Shown here piece by piece: positions 61,253 through 64,000 of a stretch of 64,000 nucleotides of DNA. How positions within the stretch are numbered: position 1 is the first letter of the stretch; each line of letters opens with the position of its first letter. The DNA lies in assembly GCA_017512985.1 (NCBI GenBank), contig JAFWEJ010000008.1, positions 186,001 through 250,000 of the forward strand, in the 5' to 3' direction. Made by a program: the position numbers and the translations under genes. The stretch comes from Clostridia bacterium (lineage in GTDB: Bacteria; Bacillota; Clostridia; Christensenellales; Aristaeellaceae). The notes beneath the pieces were generated by a model. It was given only the letters and a program-made list of their open reading frames with translations, was not told where the DNA came from and ran no database searches.

Positions 61253-62689
61253 ATGCTGAAACGCCTGACAGCCATCATGCTGATAATCGTCATTGTGATC
61301 TCATGCGTCGGGATCGGAGAAGCGGCGTCGGCCAAAAGGCTGAAAAAGGGTTCCCGCGGCCCGGCGGTCAAAACGCTGCAGGCAGATCTCAGGGAACTGG
61401 GATTCTATTCGGGCAAGATTGACGGCATTTTCGGGAAGATGACCTTAAACGCCGTCAAGGCATTCCAGCGGAAAAACGGCCTGCAGGTGGACGGAATTGC
61501 CGGTCCGCTGACGCAGGCCCAGATCCGTGAAAAGAAGAACGGGAAAACGGATTCAGAAGTGCAGGAACCAGCAAGCCCTGAAGAAGATACCGGAGAGGCG
61601 CAGGCGGCAGATTCTCCCGGTTCATCCGTTCCGGGTGAGGCGCTTTCTTTCCTGCAGGGCATCGAGAAAAGCAGCGGCGCGGAATGCGGCGCGCTCGTGC
61701 TGTCAAAAGGAGGGAAGGTTTTCCTGACCTGGTCTTTCGGCGGCGCGGATGAAGATACCTGTTTCCGCATCGCTTCCGTTACAAAATGGGTTACGGCAAT
61801 CGGCCTGATGACGCTGTATGACCAGGGAAAACTGGACCTGGACAAGGATATCAGCAGCTACCTCGGATTCAAGGTCCGCAATCCCGCTTTCCCGGACACG
61901 CCGGTTACGGCGCGGATGCTGCTGAGCCATACATCCTCGCTTTCCCCGGACGCGTCCAATTATCATCCGGACTGGGCCAGGATCGGGAAAAAGGGATACG
62001 ACCCGATTTTCAATGAATCGGTTAAGCCGGGAACACAGTACGCGTATGCGGATTACAACGGCGCGCTTTTCGGCTGCCTGATCGAAGCAATTTCAAAGCA
62101 GAACGTGCAGAATTATATGAATCAGAAGGTTTTCAAACCGCTTGGCCTGACGGCGGGTTATTCTCCCAATTTCCTTCCGGCAGGCACAAAATGCATGGAT
62201 CTTCTGAAAAAGAACGGGAAAGTTGACATTTCCGTGAAGAAGGACCGCAACCGCACCTACAACAACAAAGCGGATCCGAAGGGGAACAACGGTTACACTG
62301 TCGGCAAGCTGTACATCAACGCTTCATCCATGACAAAGCTTGCTCAGATGATGTACAACGGCGGTGAACTGGAAGGCGTCCGTATCCTGAAGTCCTCCAC
62401 GGTAAAACTGATGGAATCAGACCAGAAACTGCTTGCGGACAGCCCGTACGGCCTGAGCACCGTGAGGCTGGAGCAGTTTGACCGCGGCACATGGTACGGC
62501 CATCAGGGACGTTACAGCGGCCTTTCCTCCAATGTCTATTACCAGCGGGAAACCGGGATCGCCATGGCGCTGATCATGGACGGATATGATTACCAGCTGC
62601 AGGACAATATCGTGATGCCGGCAGTCCGCATCCTCACGAACATGCAGAAGCTCGAGGAGATCTGCCTGGGAACGCCTTCGGAACAATGA
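61253..62689 (+). CDS. Exported serine hydrolase (class C beta-lactamase fold) with an N-terminal peptidoglycan-binding domain
   Basis: A 478-residue protein. Signal peptide (LTAIMLIIVIVISCVGIGEA), one PG_binding_1 domain (GSRGPAVKTLQADLRELGFY), a Glu/Pro/Ser linker, then a serine beta-lactamase-like domain. SxxK is S175-V-T-K178 (FRIASVTKWV); the second motif reads YAD (PGTQYAYADYNGAL) where YxN is usual; the third box is HQG (WYGHQGRYSG). This fits DD-peptidase or esterase relatives in the wall more than a resistance enzyme. The second ATG (61253) is chosen because GGAGGG lies seven bases before it and only one base before the first ATG. Confidence 0.88.
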   Translation: MLKRLTAIMLIIVIVISCVGIGEAASAKRLKKGSRGPAVKTLQADLRELGFYSGKIDGIFGKMTLNAVKAFQRKNGLQVDGIAGPLTQAQIREKKNGKTDSEVQEPASPEEDTGEAQAADSPGSSVPGEALSFLQGIEKSSGAECGALVLSKGGKVFLTWSFGGADEDTCFRIASVTKWVTAIGLMTLYDQGKLDLDKDISSYLGFKVRNPAFPDTPVTARMLLSHTSSLSPDASNYHPDWARIGKKGYDPIFNESVKPGTQYAYADYNGALFGCLIEAISKQNVQNYMNQKVFKPLGLTAGYSPNFLPAGTKCMDLLKKNGKVDISVKKDRNRTYNNKADPKGNNGYTVGKLYINASSMTKLAQMMYNGGELEGVRILKSSTVKLMESDQKLLADSPYGLSTVRLEQFDRGTWYGHQGRYSGLSSNVYYQRETGIAMALIMDGYDYQLQDNIVMPAVRILTNMQKLEEICLGTPSEQ

Positions 62690-62712
62690 TCAGGAAAAAG
62701 AGAACAATACGG

Positions 62713-62740
62713 AGCTCTTCCCGCCGGGAAGAGCTTTTTT
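62713..62740 (+). terminator. Rho-independent terminator of the serine hydrolase gene
   Basis: Perfect 10-bp stem AGCTCTTCCC/GGGAAGAGCT with a 3-base loop, then a run of T. Confidence 0.85.
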
Positions 62741-62776
62741 CTTCTGCGCCGCGCGACGGAAGGCATATGTTTTTCA

Positions 62777-62806
62777 TGGACAGGATCCTTTAATGCATGA
62801 TAAAAT
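62777..62806 (+). promoter_or_regulatory. Probable promoter of the SRAP gene
   Basis: TGGACA (62777-62782), 18-base spacer, TAAAAT (62801-62806), about 30 bases before the ATG. No LexA-box-like sequence was noticed near it. Confidence 0.5.
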
Positions 62807-62837
62807 ACGCATGATCATCCTGTAAGAGAGAGAACAT

Positions 62838-63443
62838 ATGTGCGGCAGAGTATATATGGCTCCGGCGGATCCTGAACTGCGGGAGCTTGTCAGGGAAATG
62901 AACCGTTCCGTCCTTGCGTCACGGTTCGGGAAAAAAGAAGGCATTCCCCTTCAGCCTGAAGGTGAGATCTTTCCTTCTTCCGTTCTTCCGGTACTGGCTG
63001 TAAACAAAGCGGGAGAGCAGCGTGTTTTTCCGATGAAATGGGGATTCAGCGGACCGAAGGGACTGCTGATCAACGCACGCGCGGAAACAGCCGCGGAAAA
63101 GGCGACTTTCCGGGAAGCATGGAAGGCGCACCGATGCGTAATTCCTGCTTCCTGGTATTTTGAGTGGGAACATGATGAAAAAAAGAAAGCCGGGCAGAAA
63201 TACGCGCTGCGTCCGGAAGAACAGGGACTCATCTGGCTGGCCGGCCTGTACCGGATGGAAGAAGGCCTGCCTGTTTTTGTGGTACTCACCCGTCCGGCAG
63301 ACGAAAGCATTGCCTGGATGCACGACCGTATGCCGGTTATGCTTCCCAGGTCCGGGATCGGCGAATGGATCCGTCCGGAAAGCGATCCGGATAACGCCCT
63401 GAAAACCTGCATCACGCGGGTCCTGTGGGAACGGGCGGGATAA
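62838..63443 (+). CDS. SOS response-associated peptidase (SRAP/YedK/HMCES family)
   Basis: A 201-residue protein. Catalytic Cys2 directly follows the initiator Met (MCGRVY), and INARAET, CVIPASWYFEW and the late HDRMPVML match the family. It forms a covalent link with abasic sites in single-stranded DNA and so shields them. Length is normal. GAGAGAG is the only upstream site, so translation may be modest. Single gene. Confidence 0.95.
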   Translation: MCGRVYMAPADPELRELVREMNRSVLASRFGKKEGIPLQPEGEIFPSSVLPVLAVNKAGEQRVFPMKWGFSGPKGLLINARAETAAEKATFREAWKAHRCVIPASWYFEWEHDEKKKAGQKYALRPEEQGLIWLAGLYRMEEGLPVFVVLTRPADESIAWMHDRMPVMLPRSGIGEWIRPESDPDNALKTCITRVLWERAG

Positions 63444-63552
63444 ATCTGCGGACCGGACGTATTAAGAAAGGAATGCCCCGCGCAAAGGAAACCGGCACAT
63501 TTACCGGAAACCGTAAGGAACTGCGCGGAGAGCGTCAAAGGGTAACAATTGC

Positions 63553-63581
63553 TTGACAGCCTGCGTGATGTGCTTTATGAT
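63553..63581 (+). promoter_or_regulatory. Sigma-A promoter of the GH8 gene
   Basis: Consensus TTGACA (63553-63558), 17-base spacer, TATGAT (63576-63581). The preceding 100 bases hold no gene and no clear terminator for the SRAP gene. Confidence 0.75.
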
Positions 63582-63613
63582 GGAGAAAAAGTACGGACAA
63601 CCGGAGGACCCCC

Positions 63614-64000
63614 ATGAAAACAGGAGCCTTTCAGACCGGAATATACCCGAATTATCTTGCTGAGATCGGCGTGACCGACGGGCAGGCCCGTGAAAAAGTG
63701 AACAAGGCATTCGAAACAATCTTCTTCGATCCGGAGGAGGGCTTCTGCCATCATACCGAAGAAGACGCCTGGTGCATGGTGGACACGGGCAACATCGACG
63801 CACGGACAGAGGGCATGAGCTACGGCATGATGATGTGCGTGCAGATGGACCGGAAGGACATCTTTGACAGGCTGTGGACCTTCTCGGAACGATACATGCT
63901 CATGAAGGACGGGCCGAACCGGGGGTATTTCCGCTGGTCTGTCCACATTGACGGCAGCACCAATTCCGAAGGCCCCGCTCCGGACGGCGAGGAGTATTTC
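63614..64000 (+). CDS. GH8 reducing-end xylose-releasing exo-oligoxylanase, 3' truncated by the window edge
   Basis: The first 129 residues of a GH8 enzyme; the frame is open to base 64000. DTGNIDARTEGMSYGMMMCVQM carries the catalytic acid at E66 and is split here as DTGNIDARTEGMSYG plus MMMCVQM; the Bacillus Rex enzyme has its acid at E70. FFDPEEGFCHHTEEDAWCMVD and YFRWSVHIDG fit the Rex subgroup, which trims xylo-oligosaccharides from the reducing end, more than endoglucanases. No signal peptide. GGAGG precedes the ATG by eight bases. Works logically with GH67 for imported xylo-oligosaccharides. Confidence 0.88.
   Translation, partial: MKTGAFQTGIYPNYLAEIGVTDGQAREKVNKAFETIFFDPEEGFCHHTEEDAWCMVDTGNIDARTEGMSYGMMMCVQMDRKDIFDRLWTFSERYMLMKDGPNRGYFRWSVHIDGSTNSEGPAPDGEEYF

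Noticed and set aside
1-64000. tRNA, rRNA, insertion sequences, prophage or integron elements
   Set aside because: Intergenic stretches were read for cloverleaf, transposase and integrase signatures and none was recognised; small RNAs without clear structure could be missed by eye.

Overview
The window reads as the chromosome of an uncultured-type, GC-rich (roughly 57% by eye) anaerobic member of the Firmicutes/Clostridia, most like fibre-degrading gut or rumen lineages. This rests on Firmicutes-type gene order in four housekeeping blocks (dgt-dnaG-sigA-trmK-nif3; rimP-nusA-ylxR-ylxQ-infB-rbfA-nrnA-truB-ribF; ylxM-ffh-rpsP-khpA-rimM-trmD; infC-rpmI-rplT with an L20-type leader), on strong AGGAGG ribosome binding sites with frequent TTG and GTG starts, on sigma-A promoters close to TTGACA-17-TATAAT, and on hemicellulose and glycogen enzymes. 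No phage, transposon, CRISPR array, rRNA or tRNA gene was seen. After start sites are corrected, no gap longer than about 300 bases lacks a gene.

Layout. 1-2.6 kb: a truncated membrane protein, a K+-channel-like protein and a DUF1622 protein. 2.6-7.5 kb: a LacI-family regulator, 4-alpha-glucanotransferase (malQ) and glycogen phosphorylase, with an operator-like dyad over the promoter. 7.7-8.4 kb: a secreted leucine-rich-repeat protein. 8.4-14.6 kb: the dgt-dnaG-sigA-trmK-nif3-zinc ribbon operon. 14.8-18 kb: a large M16C peptidase and a small unknown protein. 18.1-23.4 kb: a GH67 alpha-glucuronidase followed on the same strand by a cation/proton antiporter, an MgtC-like protein and a membrane-anchored EEP-fold hydrolase. 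23.6-25.9 kb: a membrane GGDEF-EAL protein whose cyclase motif is degenerate. 26-27.7 kb: a sodium/amino acid symporter behind a terminator-like leader. 27.9-33.2 kb: a secreted 32-residue-repeat protein, a eukaryote-type glycogen branching enzyme and a GH31 glycosidase. 33.2-41.8 kb: the rimP-to-ribF operon. 42-44.5 kb: a second glycogen phosphorylase. 44.5-47 kb: an 81-aa Gly-Gly-tailed protein, a divergent histone H1-like Lys/Ala-repeat protein and a secreted protein with PEDEV repeats. 47-51.3 kb: barstar-like, MBL hydrolase, comEC, holA. 51.5-55.4 kb: the ylxM-ffh-to-trmD operon. 55.7-64 kb: a peptidoglycan-binding protein, pfkA, a LURP-one-like protein, infC-rpmI-rplT, a histidine phosphatase, a peptidoglycan-binding serine hydrolase, an SRAP protein and the start of a GH8 exo-oligoxylanase.

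How the genes fit together. Two phosphorylases, malQ, a branching enzyme and pfkA point to active storage and breakdown of alpha-glucan feeding glycolysis. GH67, GH8 and GH31 enzymes, with no signal peptide seen on those with complete N-termini, point to intracellular processing of imported xylo-oligosaccharides. Most of the rest is core information processing. The less ordinary material is the pair of near-identical 22-bp dyads flanking the ylxM-ffh promoter, the dyad and structured leader before rimP, the 32-residue-repeat protein beside the branching enzyme, and the two divergent small or low-complexity proteins with similar Gly-Gly-amphipathic tails.
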